From CAYGDP01 sp964348665 (lineage in GTDB: Bacteria; Verrucomicrobiota; Verrucomicrobiia; Palsa-1439; CAYGDP01): DNA of 41,546 nucleotides. Position numbers and translations under genes: made by a program. The stretch covers positions 1 through 41,546 of the forward strand of contig CAYGDP010000032.1 in NCBI GenBank assembly GCA_964348665.1, in the 5' to 3' direction. Of this stretch, positions 30,164-39,712 are shown piece by piece. Positions within the stretch are counted from its first letter, which is position 1; every line of letters begins with the position of its first letter. The notes below the pieces were generated by a model, which was not told the DNA's origin, did not search any database, and saw only the letters and a list, made by a program, of their open reading frames with translations.

Positions 30164-33100
30164 ATGAAGGTCATTATTGCGGATGATTCAGCCGTGGTGC
30201 GCGAGCGCCTCGTCAGTTTGCTTTCCGAACTGCCGGGTATTGAATTGGCCGGGCAAGCGCAAGATGCGCCGCAGGCCAAGGAAATGATCCGGAGCGTGAA
30301 GCCAGACGTCGTCATACTCGACATCCAAATGCCGGGGGGCAGCGGTGTGGATGTGCTCGAAAGCATCGAACGCAACGGGACACGGCCCGTGGCGATCATG
30401 CTGACCAATTTTCCCTATCCGCAATACCGGAAACGAAGCATGGATGGCGGGGCGGAATTTTTTCTGGATAAATCCACGGAATTTCAAAAACTGGAAGGGG
30501 TGCTAAAACAATTAATGCCGCGATTCGCGATCGTAAGTCGCGGCACGGAAATCCGAACCACCCAAGTTCATACGCCTCCGGTGGCGGTGTCACATGAGGC
30601 CGCGCGTTTGGATGCGTTGCGACAAAGCACGATCCTCGATACGCCGGCGGAGCTGATCTTTGATGATTTGGCGCGATTGGCGGCGTCCACGACCGGTACG
30701 CCTGTCGCCATGGTCAGTTTGCTGGATGAATCGCGGGAATGGTTGAAGGCGAAAGTGGGGGTGGATTTGGAGGAGGTTCCGCGGGATGTGTCCCTGTGCG
30801 AGTACGCCATTGAACGGGGAGAATTTGTCGTGGTCGAGGATGTTCTATCGCTGCCGAAGTTCGCCAAAAATCCGCTCGTTGCGGGATCGCCTCACATTCG
30901 ATTCCTGGCCAGCGCGCCGCTTTGGACGGCAGACGGTTTTGCTTTGGGCTCTTTGAGCATAGCGGACACGAAACCGCATCAAATTACGCCCGAACAGGAG
31001 AATGCCCTGCGGATTTTGGCGCGCCAGACGATCGCGCAGATCGAAATGAAACGTAGCCTCTCGGAGTACAACCGCGGATTGGCGGAGTTCAATCTTGCGC
31101 AGGAAGTCGTCCGCCAAAGCGAGGCGAAATATCGCGGGCTTTATGAATCGAGCGGTGACGGTATCGCGATTTTTGATATGGCGTGGCGGTTTGTGGACGC
31201 CAATCCTTCGTTTCTGAAAATTCTCGGTTATGGGATTGAGGAATTGCGCGAATTGACCAATTGGAATGTTACGCCTACCAACTGGCGCGAGACCGAAGAG
31301 AAAACGGTGGCGCCGCAAATTGCTGCCAAGGGTTTTGCCGAGCAATACGAGAAGGAATACATCCGCAAAGATGGCATTCCGATTCCTGTCAGCGTTCGCG
31401 CGTGGCGGTTTCGTGACGAACATGGAAGACCGGCAGGAACCTGGTGCATCGTACGCGACATTAGCGATTACAAGCGCGCGGAAGCCGAGTTGAAACGCGC
31501 GGAACAGAAATATCGCGGGTTGTACGAAAACACGACCGAGGGCATTTTCCAATGCACGCCCCAAGGCCGTTTCATCGCCATAAACCCAGCCGCCGCTCGC
31601 ATTTTTGGCTACAAGACGACCGACGAAATGATCAATGTAATAACCGACATTGGGAATCAGCTTTTTGTCGATGCCAAGCGCCGCGTCGAATTCGATAAAA
31701 CCATCAAAGAGCAGGGGCATGTTTCTGGGTTCGAATTCCAGGCGTATCGGAAAGATAAAACCGTGGTTTGGGTCTCCCAGAACGTTACCGCCGTCAAGGG
31801 CGACAAGGGAGAGATTATTTCGTACGAAGGCACGATGGAAGACATTACCTTCCGCAAAAAAGTCATGGGCGTGCTAGCTGAAAAGGAAAAGACAGATCGC
31901 CAGTTTCAAAATCAACTCACATCGCTTCATGCTGCCAGTATCGAATTGTCCAAGACCGATTCGTTCGACGATCTATGCCGCAAAGCGGTGGATTTGGGCA
32001 GGTCAAAGCTCGGATTCGACCGTCTCTCCATCTGGTTCATTGACCAGGCTGCGAATGCTCTCCGGGGATCATTTGGCACCGATGAGACCGGGCGCACTTG
32101 TGATCAGCGCGGCAAACAGGTTTCGCTCGACCGCGGATCTTCGTTCGGCGATTTTTTGATCAACAAGATGCCTCTGGTAGTCCTCGAAGATGCCCCGTTG
32201 CAAAACGACCGGGGCGAGGTTGCCGGACGCGGCTGGCAGGCGCGCGCTTGCCTTTATGAAGGCGAAGCGATCATTGGTTTCATTGTCGCAGACAACTTAC
32301 TTTCTCGCCAGCCAATCTCCGAGCAGATCAAAAAAATTCTCACATTGTACGCGAGTTCTCTCGGCCACCTCTATTCACGCAAAAAAGCCGAGCGCGAAGT
32401 CGCTGAATCCCGCAATATGCTTCGCACCGTGCTCGATAACATCCCGCAATATGTTGCCTGGAAAGACCGTGCTTCCCATTATCAAGGTTGCAACCGAAGT
32501 TGGGCGACGGTAACCGGTTTGGGTCGCCCGGAGGACATCATCGGCAAATCCGAAAACGAAATGCCCTCTTCCGCCGAGCAAAAATTGAAGTATATGGCGG
32601 ATGATAAGCGTATCATGGAATCTGACACCCCGGAACTCAAACTCTTGGAAATGATGCGAAGGGCGGACGGCACCCATGCGTACTTGGAAACCAGCAAAAT
32701 CCCGATGCACGATGGCAGCGGTCGCGTCAATGGTATCCTGGTGGTGCTCGATGATGTCACCGAACGAAAGAAAGCCGAAGAAAAACTCCAACAAACCCTC
32801 GCCGAATTGGGCCGGTCGAATACCGAACTGCAGCAATTCGCTTATGTTGCTTCCCACGATCTCCAGGAACCCCTCCGCAAAATCCAAACGTTTGGCGACC
32901 GTCTCAAGGCAAAATGCGGCGCCGCCTTGGGCGAGCAAGGCACCGATTATCTCTCGCGAATGCAGGACGCGGCCCGCCGCATGTCTGTGCTGATTACCGA
33001 TCTTCTCTCGTTCTCTCGCGTCACCACCAAGGCGCAACCGTTCGTGCCGGTCAACCTTGCGCAGGTCGCTAAGGAAGTCCTATCCGACCTGGAAACCCGC

Positions 33101-33577
33101 ATCGAAACAACCGGAGGAAAAGTGGAATTGGGAGAATTGCCGACCATTGACGCCGATCCATTGCAAATGCGCCAAGTCTTGCAGAATCTCATTGGAAACG
33201 CTCTCAAATTCAAACGCCCCGATACACCTCCGGTGGTCAAGGTGCAGGTGGAATATTTTGCCGGCCCCAACGGCAGTGGCGACGACAATCGAATGATCCA
33301 CTTGAGTGTTACGGATAACGGCATCGGGTTTGATGCCGAAAAATATTTGCAGCGACTCTTTAGTCCCTTTTCCCGTCTTCATGGCCGGAATGAATACGAG
33401 GGGACGGGAATCGGGCTGGCAATCGTTCGTAAAATCGCCGAGCGCCACGGCGGCAGCGTCACAGCCAAGTCTTCCGTGGGAAGCGGCGCGAGTTTCATCG
33501 TAACGTTGCCAATGAAACAAAAACAACAACCGGCACAATCCGAATCGCAACCTCAACAAGGAAAGACAACTTCATGA
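30164..33577 (+). CDS. Multi-sensor hybrid histidine kinase (REC-GAF-PAS-PAS-GAF-PAS-HisKA-HATPase)
   Basis: A 1137-aa cytoplasmic kinase. Receiver domain 1-120 (Asp53 in VVILDIQMPGGSG, Lys103). GAF about 150-295 (ALRQSTILDTPAELIFDDLA). PAS about 318-435 and 445-560, second GAF about 598-740, third PAS about 748-865. HisKA has His898 in YVASHDLQEPLRKIQTF, a sequence typical of phytochrome-type (Cph1-like) kinases. HATPase about 990-1118 (N box NLIGNALKFK, G1 DNGIGFD, G2 GTGIGLAIV). No chromophore-binding Cys of phytochromes is evident. It overlaps the Rcp1-like regulator by 4 nt (ATGA), so that regulator is its probable partner. Confidence 0.94.
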   Translation: MKVIIADDSAVVRERLVSLLSELPGIELAGQAQDAPQAKEMIRSVKPDVVILDIQMPGGSGVDVLESIERNGTRPVAIMLTNFPYPQYRKRSMDGGAEFFLDKSTEFQKLEGVLKQLMPRFAIVSRGTEIRTTQVHTPPVAVSHEAARLDALRQSTILDTPAELIFDDLARLAASTTGTPVAMVSLLDESREWLKAKVGVDLEEVPRDVSLCEYAIERGEFVVVEDVLSLPKFAKNPLVAGSPHIRFLASAPLWTADGFALGSLSIADTKPHQITPEQENALRILARQTIAQIEMKRSLSEYNRGLAEFNLAQEVVRQSEAKYRGLYESSGDGIAIFDMAWRFVDANPSFLKILGYGIEELRELTNWNVTPTNWRETEEKTVAPQIAAKGFAEQYEKEYIRKDGIPIPVSVRAWRFRDEHGRPAGTWCIVRDISDYKRAEAELKRAEQKYRGLYENTTEGIFQCTPQGRFIAINPAAARIFGYKTTDEMINVITDIGNQLFVDAKRRVEFDKTIKEQGHVSGFEFQAYRKDKTVVWVSQNVTAVKGDKGEIISYEGTMEDITFRKKVMGVLAEKEKTDRQFQNQLTSLHAASIELSKTDSFDDLCRKAVDLGRSKLGFDRLSIWFIDQAANALRGSFGTDETGRTCDQRGKQVSLDRGSSFGDFLINKMPLVVLEDAPLQNDRGEVAGRGWQARACLYEGEAIIGFIVADNLLSRQPISEQIKKILTLYASSLGHLYSRKKAEREVAESRNMLRTVLDNIPQYVAWKDRASHYQGCNRSWATVTGLGRPEDIIGKSENEMPSSAEQKLKYMADDKRIMESDTPELKLLEMMRRADGTHAYLETSKIPMHDGSGRVNGILVVLDDVTERKKAEEKLQQTLAELGRSNTELQQFAYVASHDLQEPLRKIQTFGDRLKAKCGAALGEQGTDYLSRMQDAARRMSVLITDLLSFSRVTTKAQPFVPVNLAQVAKEVLSDLETRIETTGGKVELGELPTIDADPLQMRQVLQNLIGNALKFKRPDTPPVVKVQVEYFAGPNGSGDDNRMIHLSVTDNGIGFDAEKYLQRLFSPFSRLHGRNEYEGTGIGLAIVRKIAERHGGSVTAKSSVGSGASFIVTLPMKQKQQPAQSESQPQQGKTTS

Positions 33578-34038
33578 GCAGTCTCAAGGGTAAACGAGTC
33601 ATTATTCTGGTCGCTGACGACGACTCCGACGATCGTATGTTGGCGCACGAAGCATTGGCCGAGAACAAACTCGACCACGACCTTCATTTCGTCAAAGACG
33701 GCGAGGAATTGCTGGATTATCTGTATCGTCGCGGAGATTATACGTCCGGTGACAAATCCCCGCGTCCCGGCCTCATTCTTCTCGATCTCAATATGCCGCG
33801 CAAGGATGGCCGCACGGCGCTCAAGGAGATCAAGGCGGACCCGAATCTCCGCACCATTCCCGTCGTCATCCTGACGACCTCGAAATCAGGCGACGATATC
33901 TATCGCACATACGATTTGGGCGCGAATTCCTACATCGTGAAGCCGGCGTCGTTCGATGAGTTGGTCAATGTCATGAACGCGCTCGGTAAGTACTGGTTTG
34001 AAATTGTCGAGGTTGAGCCGAATGCCGCCGGAGCGTGA
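33574..34038 (+). CDS. Rcp1-like single-domain response regulator
   Basis: A 154-aa stand-alone receiver: acidic residues DDDSDD at 15-20, phospho-acceptor Asp71 in LILLDLNMPRKDG, Thr101 and Lys123 (YIVKP). The inserted RRGDYTSGDKSPRPG segment before the phosphorylation strand is the hallmark of Rcp1, the partner of cyanobacterial phytochrome Cph1. It starts 4 nt inside the end of the multi-sensor kinase gene, which has a Cph1-type HisKA domain, so the two probably form a kinase-regulator pair. It has no DNA-binding output and probably acts by phosphotransfer or protein binding. Confidence 0.94.
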   Translation: MSSLKGKRVIILVADDDSDDRMLAHEALAENKLDHDLHFVKDGEELLDYLYRRGDYTSGDKSPRPGLILLDLNMPRKDGRTALKEIKADPNLRTIPVVILTTSKSGDDIYRTYDLGANSYIVKPASFDELVNVMNALGKYWFEIVEVEPNAAGA

Positions 34039-34040
34039 CC

Positions 34041-35537
34041 ATGGATTCACCGAGTTCCAAACTTCGCTTGCTGTTGGTGGACGATGACGAAGACGAGTAC
34101 GTTCTTGCCCGGGACTTGCTTCTGGAAGTGGACGAGAACGGGTTCGATATCACATGGGCGGACAATCCCAACGATGCCCTGAAGTTTCTCCAGGAAAAGA
34201 CGTTTGATGCCTGCCTGTTTGATTATCGCCTCGGCGAAAAAAGCGGCATCGAACTGCTCCGCGAAGCAATCGCGCAGGGTTGCCGGGTTCCAATCATCCT
34301 GATGACCGGTCAAGGCGGGCGCGAGATTGATATGGAGGCCATGCTCGCGGGCGCCGCCGATTATCTGGTGAAGGGAAAAGTAGACGGGTTTCAGCTCGAA
34401 CGCGCCGTCCGTTACGCGATCGACCGCAAACGCGCCGAGCGCGCTCTGGCGCAGGCCGAACAAAAATACCGCGGGATTTTCGAGAACGCGACCGAAGGGA
34501 TCCTCCAGTGTCGCCCCGACGATGGGCGCATTCTCGCCGCCAATCCCGCCTTTGCGCGATTTTTCGGATTTGAATCTCCCAGCGAGATGATCGTTGACGC
34601 GGAGTTTAGCTTCAATGAAGCTGCCTATACCAAGCCCGAGCGGTTTGCGGAGTTCAAAAAAGCGATCGAAGAACACGGCGTTGTCACCAGTTTCGAGGCG
34701 GAGTTAAAACGAAAAGACGGAAGTCTTTTCTGGCTTTCCCAAAACACCCGCGCCGTTCGCGACACCGACGGCAAACTGCTTTATTACGAAGGGATTTGCG
34801 AGGATATCACCAAACGTCGGCAGGCAGAAGAAGCCAAAATGCAATCCGAACGTCTTGCCGTCCTCGGCACAATGTCCGCCAAACTCGCCCACGAAATTCG
34901 CAACCCGCTCGGATCCATCATCCTCAACCTCGACCTGCTCGGCGACGAAATCGAGATGCTCTCCAAGAAAGCGCAAGGCGATACGACGGAATCCAAGGAC
35001 CTTCTGAAATCGCTCGTCAGCGAATCCAAGCGCATCCAGGGCATCTGCGAAGGTTACCTCAAGTTCGGGAAACTTCCCAAGCTCAACCGGGAACGCGTCA
35101 ATCTCAACGATTACATGACCAAACGACTCGAATTCATGAAACAGCTTTTCGAGGCTTCCAAAACGCAAGTCGCCGTTCAATACGATCCGAACGTGCCCCT
35201 CGTCGAGATTGATCAAGAGCAATTCTGGCAGGCGGCGCTCAATTTCATCCGGAACGCCATGGACGCCATGTCCACAGCCGCCGAGCAAAAACTTTCGATT
35301 TGCACCAGCCGCAACCAAACCGGCGCAGTCTTGAGCATCGGAGATACCGGCTGCGGAATGACTGAAGAACAACGGAAACGGCTTTTCCAGCCATTTTTCA
35401 CCACCAAAGCCGGCGGCACCGGTCTCGGCCTTTCCCTCGTCCAGCAAATCATTGCCGAACACGGCGGCCGGATTGAATGCGACAGCACCGTCGGGGTCGG
35501 CACCACCTTCCATATCCATCTGCCAGCCGTGCAATGA
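34041..35537 (+). CDS. Hybrid receiver-PAS-histidine kinase
   Basis: A 498-aa protein if started at the ATG at 34041; a GTG at 34035 overlaps the preceding stop (GTGA) and is equally possible. Counting from the ATG: receiver with Asp61 in ACLFDYRLGEKSG, PAS about 138-258 (KYRGIFENATEGILQC, closely similar to the second PAS of the gene at 30164), HisKA with His284 in KLAHEIRNPLGSI, and HATPase with NFIRNAMDAM, GDTGCGM and GTGLGLSLV. It is soluble and NtrB-like in its kinase core. Shared PAS sequence with the large kinase suggests duplication or recombination within the cluster. Confidence 0.94.
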   Translation: MDSPSSKLRLLLVDDDEDEYVLARDLLLEVDENGFDITWADNPNDALKFLQEKTFDACLFDYRLGEKSGIELLREAIAQGCRVPIILMTGQGGREIDMEAMLAGAADYLVKGKVDGFQLERAVRYAIDRKRAERALAQAEQKYRGIFENATEGILQCRPDDGRILAANPAFARFFGFESPSEMIVDAEFSFNEAAYTKPERFAEFKKAIEEHGVVTSFEAELKRKDGSLFWLSQNTRAVRDTDGKLLYYEGICEDITKRRQAEEAKMQSERLAVLGTMSAKLAHEIRNPLGSIILNLDLLGDEIEMLSKKAQGDTTESKDLLKSLVSESKRIQGICEGYLKFGKLPKLNRERVNLNDYMTKRLEFMKQLFEASKTQVAVQYDPNVPLVEIDQEQFWQAALNFIRNAMDAMSTAAEQKLSICTSRNQTGAVLSIGDTGCGMTEEQRKRLFQPFFTTKAGGTGLGLSLVQQIIAEHGGRIECDSTVGVGTTFHIHLPAVQ

Positions 35538-35597
35538 AAAAATACTCGACAAACACCCTCGCCCACAGTACATACGGGCGCTGGGTTCAGTAACAAA

Positions 35598-35602
35598 AGG
35601 AG
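35598..35602 (+). promoter_or_regulatory. Ribosome binding site AGGAG
   Basis: AGGAG inside an A-rich stretch, six bases before the ATG at 35609. It is the strongest Shine-Dalgarno sequence in the signalling cluster. Confidence 0.7.
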
Positions 35603-35608
35603 AAAGCC

Positions 35609-36070
35609 ATGCCTACGATCGGTTCTGTATTGTTGGTTGATGACGACACCGAGCTGCGAAAAGCGCTCACTAAAATCCTATCCAATGCCGGCCACCTCGT
35701 TGTGGCGCAGCCCGACGCTGCCAGCGCCGTCAACTACATCGCCACCACAAAAACCAAATTTGACGTCATCATCACCGATGTCTGGATGCCGGGTCTCAAT
35801 GGCGTTCGATTTATGAGCGTCATCAAAAAAGCCCTCCCCAATCGCCCCGTCATTGTCATTACCGCCTTTGGCGATGCTGCCCTTCGAGACGAAGCCATGC
35901 GCGGCGGCGCGTTTGATTTCTTCACCAAACCGATCGACCGCCAGAAATTCCTCGAAGGCATCGAGCGCGCGATCCTCTCCGGTCGTGGCGGCGCTCCCGG
36001 TCAACCTGCCGCGCCAACCCCCGAAGAAGGCCACAAATCCATCCAGGCACAACAACCGCCGACAGCGTAG
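35609..36070 (+). CDS. Single-domain response regulator (NtrC/FixJ-type receiver)
   Basis: A 153-aa protein. Receiver domain 5-122: acidic residues DDD at 11-13, phospho-acceptor Asp57 in VIITDVWMPGLNG, Thr85 in VIVITAFGD, Lys107 in FDFFTKPID. The last 30 residues are Pro/Gln/Ala-rich and disordered; there is no AAA or DNA-binding output. The receiver matches the N-terminal domain of NtrC-type regulators, fitting the NtrB-like kinase encoded 71 bp upstream. It probably acts as a phosphate shuttle to the receiver domains of the cluster or to an unlinked protein. Confidence 0.92.
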   Translation: MPTIGSVLLVDDDTELRKALTKILSNAGHLVVAQPDAASAVNYIATTKTKFDVIITDVWMPGLNGVRFMSVIKKALPNRPVIVITAFGDAALRDEAMRGGAFDFFTKPIDRQKFLEGIERAILSGRGGAPGQPAAPTPEEGHKSIQAQQPPTA

Positions 36071-36155
36071 CAAGATTGTTTCCCGTAGAAATAAAAGGGC
36101 GGAGGCCATTCGTCTCTGCACAGAGGGATTTGGATGTTTCGACAGGCTGTAACGA

Positions 36156-36770
36156 TCACAGAAACTTGATCGCCACGTAGCCCAGCACTCCCAGCGCCAG
36201 AAACGCCCAGAGCAATCGGTCGAAATTTTTTTCCACAAATCCACGCGCCCATCCGCCAAAAAAATATAGGAGGGTCGCCACCAGAAAAAAACGCGCCGAC
36301 CGTCCCACGATGGATCCCACCACGAGAATCCACAGCGGCACATATTCGTGGTACACGCCCGCGCCGATGGTGAAGACTTTGTATGGAATCGGCGTGAATG
36401 CCGCCAAAAAAATCCATCCGAATGCGTGCGCCTGATATTTTTGGCCAACCCAGATGAACGTTTCTTCGCTGAAAATGTATTGGAAGAAAAACGGTTTCAC
36501 TGTCTCCCAGGCGCCGTAGCCGATGTAATACCCGGCAATACCGCCCAACACCGACCCGACGCTGCAAACCAACGCATACCACCAGGCGCGTTTCTGTTTG
36601 CTCAATGCCAGAGCAATCAGCAGCACGTCCGGCGGAATTGGGAAAACGGAACTCTCGATGAACGCGATCGCAAATAGCGCCGGTGTTCCATAGCGAGTGT
36701 CCGCCCAGTGCAACGTCCATTGGTATAACGCCCGCAACCGTCCGATGCACCAATCGTAGGCCTTGCGCAT
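36156..36770 (-). CDS. YqaA/DedA family membrane protein (VTT domain)
   Basis: Start set at 36770 (MRKAYDWC), whose ATG overlaps the argH stop codon as TAATG, showing translational coupling. The 204-aa product has about five hydrophobic segments. The VTT-domain motifs are present: FIESSVFPIPPDVLLIAL at about 37-54, GGIAGYYIGY at 76-85, and the later AFTPIPYKVFTIGAG with the conserved Pro, followed by VGRSARFFLVA. DedA-family proteins are linked to lipid carrier or phospholipid translocation and membrane potential homeostasis. The link to arginine synthesis is only operonic. Confidence 0.9.
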   Translation of the reverse strand: MRKAYDWCIGRLRALYQWTLHWADTRYGTPALFAIAFIESSVFPIPPDVLLIALALSKQKRAWWYALVCSVGSVLGGIAGYYIGYGAWETVKPFFFQYIFSEETFIWVGQKYQAHAFGWIFLAAFTPIPYKVFTIGAGVYHEYVPLWILVVGSIVGRSARFFLVATLLYFFGGWARGFVEKNFDRLLWAFLALGVLGYVAIKFL

Positions 36771-38137
36771 TACTTCATCCCCAAGGCTTTCTTCCACCGC
36801 GCGATCTGCGCCTGCACCTGTTTGGGTGATGGCGCGCCCACCATTTTGCGCGCTGCCAGCGCTCGACGCACATCAAAAACCTTTGCCGCTTCCACGCCGT
36901 ATTTCTTCGCTGCCAACTGCGGCAGCTTCTCACCGGTGCGCTCCGATTCCGCGACCAGCCCGCCGACCGCATGATGCGCCTCGCGAAACGCCATGCCCCG
37001 TAACACGAGAAAATCCACAAGATCCGTTGCCAGCAACATCGGATCGCTGGCCGCCGCCTCGCATCGGGCGCGATTGACTTTCACATTTCCCAGCATTGCC
37101 GCCATCACCGACAACGACGCCTGCAAGGTGTCCGCCGAATCAAACAACGGTTCTTTGTCCTCCTGCATATCACGGTTGTAAGTCAGTGGCAGCCCTTTCA
37201 TCATCGTCAATACCGCCACGAGATTTCCGTAGAGCCGCCCCGTCTTGCCGCGCACCAGCTCGGCGATGTCGGGATTTTTCTTCTGTGGCATCAGCGAGCT
37301 GCCCGTCGTGTACGCGTCGGCGATCGTAATGAACCCAAACTCCGCTGTGCCCCACAAAATCAAATCCTCGGCCAGCCGCGACAAGTGCATCCCGCAAATT
37401 GCCACAGCCGACAAAAACTCGACCACAAAATCGCGGTCGCTCACCGCGTCCATCGAGTTTTGGGTTACACTGTCGAACACAAATGGTTTTGAGACATGCT
37501 TTCGATCTAACTGCAGAGTGCTCCCTGCAATCGCACCCGACCCGAGTGGGCTTGCTAAGGGAATACAATGTGCAAATCGGAGGTAATCACGTTGCAGCAT
37601 CTCGACGTAGGCGAGCAAATGATGCGCCAGTAAAACAGGCTGAGCACGCTGGGTATGGGTATATCCGCAAATGATCGTCTCGGCATTTTTCTCGCCCACC
37701 GCGACCAGCGCACGTTGCAAGTCCTGAGTGCCCAATACTGATTGACCAATGGTTTCTTGCAACCACAACCGCAAATCCATTGCCACCTGATCATTGCGGC
37801 TTCGGCCCGTGTGCAGTTTGCCTGCCAGCTTGCCAATTTTCTTGGCCAGCGCCGACTCGATGTTCATGTGGACGTCTTCGAGTGCCGTGTTCCATTTGAA
37901 CTTGCCCGCGTCAATTTCCCGCTCGATGGCGCGCAGACCACGCTCGATCTTGGCGGCCTCGGTTTTCGAGAGAATGCCGATTTTCGCCAGTCCTTTCGCG
38001 TGCGCGATCGAGCCGGCGATGTCGTGCTTGTAGAGCCGCCAGTCGAACGAGACCGACTCGGTGAATCGTTTCACCTCCTCGGCCGGTCCGCCGGAGAATC
38101 GTCCGCTGCGCGCCGGTTGTTTATGTTTTTGCTTCAT
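36770..38137 (-). CDS. argH: Argininosuccinate lyase
   Basis: A 455-aa enzyme of normal length for the fumarase/aspartase superfamily. It cleaves argininosuccinate to arginine and fumarate in the last step of arginine biosynthesis. Visible motifs: SGRFSGGPAEEV near the start, VSFDWRLYKHDIAGSIAHA, then the HTGRSRNDQ substrate loop, YTHTQRAQPVLLAHH, and the signature GSSLMPQKKNPDIAEL, which contains the catalytic serine. No other arg genes are in the window. It overlaps the downstream yqaA-like gene by one base. Confidence 0.97.
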   Translation of the reverse strand: MKQKHKQPARSGRFSGGPAEEVKRFTESVSFDWRLYKHDIAGSIAHAKGLAKIGILSKTEAAKIERGLRAIEREIDAGKFKWNTALEDVHMNIESALAKKIGKLAGKLHTGRSRNDQVAMDLRLWLQETIGQSVLGTQDLQRALVAVGEKNAETIICGYTHTQRAQPVLLAHHLLAYVEMLQRDYLRFAHCIPLASPLGSGAIAGSTLQLDRKHVSKPFVFDSVTQNSMDAVSDRDFVVEFLSAVAICGMHLSRLAEDLILWGTAEFGFITIADAYTTGSSLMPQKKNPDIAELVRGKTGRLYGNLVAVLTMMKGLPLTYNRDMQEDKEPLFDSADTLQASLSVMAAMLGNVKVNRARCEAAASDPMLLATDLVDFLVLRGMAFREAHHAVGGLVAESERTGEKLPQLAAKKYGVEAAKVFDVRRALAARKMVGAPSPKQVQAQIARWKKALGMK

Positions 38138-38209
38138 CAGATTTTTCCGCCGTAGTGTTTGGCGAAATCGCGCATAACATCGCAGCGAACAGCCATGCGG
38201 TCAAGCGAT

Positions 38210-39559
38210 TCAGCGTCCGACCGAGACGTAGTGAAATCCAGCCGCTTTCATCGTCGCTGGATCGAATAGGTTGCGACCGTCAAAGATGTATGGCTGGCGC
38301 AGTTTTGATTTGATTTGGTTGAGGTCGAGCCGGCGAAATTCTTCCCATTCGGTCGCGATGATCAAGGCATCCGCGCCTTCGGCAGCATCGTACGCGTCCC
38401 GGCAGAAGACGACATCCTTGGTAACGCTCCGCGCTCGGTCCATGGCTTGGGGATCATACGCGCGGACGCGTGCGCCGTCGGCTTGCAGGGCGGAAATCAA
38501 CGCGAGTGCAGGAGCATTACGAATGTCGTCGGTGTTCGGCTTGAATGCGATGCCGAGAACGGCAAATGTTTTTTCGGAAAGCGGGCGGATTCGACGAGGG
38601 CCGCTGTTGGCCGGGGAAAACGCGGTGCGGATTTTGCCAAGGAACCGTTCAAGCGCTTGCTCGTTGATCAGTTGCACTTCAGCGAGCAGTCGAAAATCGC
38701 AGCCGAGATCGCGAGCGATGTGCAGGAATCCCGCAATGTCCTTTGGAAAGCAAGAGCCGCCGTAACCGATGCCCGCATTCAGAAAGGATCGCCCGATGCG
38801 CTTGTCCAGTCCCATGCCGTCCGCCACTTGTGTGATGTCGGCGCCGCTCAATTCGCAAATATGAGCGAGCGCGTTGACGTAGGAGATTTTCAACGAGAGA
38901 AAACTGTTGGCGGCATGTTTGATTAGTTCGGCGCTGGCGATGTCGGTGACGAGAAATGGCGCTCCCTTGGTGATCCAAGGCGCGAACAATTCCCGTAACT
39001 TCGGTTCCGCGCGCCGAACCAATTCACCGCTTTTTTTCGGCAAACCAACCACGATTCGGTCCGGATTCATTTGATCCGCCACCGCGCTGCCTTCGCGCAT
39101 GAATTCAGGATTGCTGATCACATCGAAGTCGGCGCCGGGACGGGCGGTTTCCCGGATCACGCGCGCGACCTCATCGCCCGTTTGGACGGGGACAGTGGAT
39201 TTATCCGCGATAATCCGGTAGCGACTGTCCAAGTGTGAGGCAATCTGTCGCGCGACGGTATCGATAAACTGCATATCGCTCGACCCATCGGGTTTTGGAG
39301 GAGTATGGACAGCGATGAAAATAATTTCGCCGTGCGCGACAGCGTCGGCCGTGGAGGTGGAAAATTGAAGCCGGCCAGCCGCGGAATTTCTGGCGATCAT
39401 CTCGGCAAGCTGTGGCTCGAAGATCGGCACGCGCCCCGCCCGCAGCGCCTCGATTTTCGATAGGTCCTGGTCAATGCAAAGAATGTTATGGCCAACTTCC
39501 GCGAAACAGGTGCCGGTGACCAGTCCCACGTATCCCGTGCCGATGATGCTGATGTTCAT
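38210..39559 (-). CDS. ugd: UDP-glucose 6-dehydrogenase
   Basis: Start set at 39559 (MNISIIGTGYVGLVTG), the usual N-terminus, giving 449 aa. The NAD-binding Rossmann motif GTGYVG is at residues 8-13. Further signatures are HTPPKPDGSSDM, ADKSTVPVQTG, SNPEFMREGSAV, the substrate helix HAANSFLSLKISYVNALA and the catalytic GYGGSCFPKD (Cys270). The C-terminal domain has GIAFKPNTDDIRNAPAL. It oxidises UDP-glucose to UDP-glucuronate for polysaccharide synthesis. No glycosyltransferases are adjacent. The 153 bp between it and the DUF3500 gene must hold divergent promoters. Confidence 0.96.
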   Translation of the reverse strand: MNISIIGTGYVGLVTGTCFAEVGHNILCIDQDLSKIEALRAGRVPIFEPQLAEMIARNSAAGRLQFSTSTADAVAHGEIIFIAVHTPPKPDGSSDMQFIDTVARQIASHLDSRYRIIADKSTVPVQTGDEVARVIRETARPGADFDVISNPEFMREGSAVADQMNPDRIVVGLPKKSGELVRRAEPKLRELFAPWITKGAPFLVTDIASAELIKHAANSFLSLKISYVNALAHICELSGADITQVADGMGLDKRIGRSFLNAGIGYGGSCFPKDIAGFLHIARDLGCDFRLLAEVQLINEQALERFLGKIRTAFSPANSGPRRIRPLSEKTFAVLGIAFKPNTDDIRNAPALALISALQADGARVRAYDPQAMDRARSVTKDVVFCRDAYDAAEGADALIIATEWEEFRRLDLNQIKSKLRQPYIFDGRNLFDPATMKAAGFHYVSVGR

Positions 39560-39712
39560 TGCCGCGATGCTACCGCCAATGCGTCCTTGTGTCAATTTAT
39601 GCGATAGTGTGAAAAAAACGGCAGTCTACAAAACGAAATATTCAGAATGAACCGATTGCCCCGATTCGGATGCTGGCAATTTCGTGCAGGATGCGATAGA
39701 ATACTGACCCTG

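Noticed and set aside
34704..35573. 289-codon minus-strand open frame opposite the third kinase
   Set aside because: Antisense to the HisKA/HATPase region and without recognisable domains.
36001..36753. 250-codon minus-strand frame overlapping the DedA-type gene
   Set aside because: Same strand but different frame from the VTT-domain protein, and crossing its end; the composition is that of a frame shadow.
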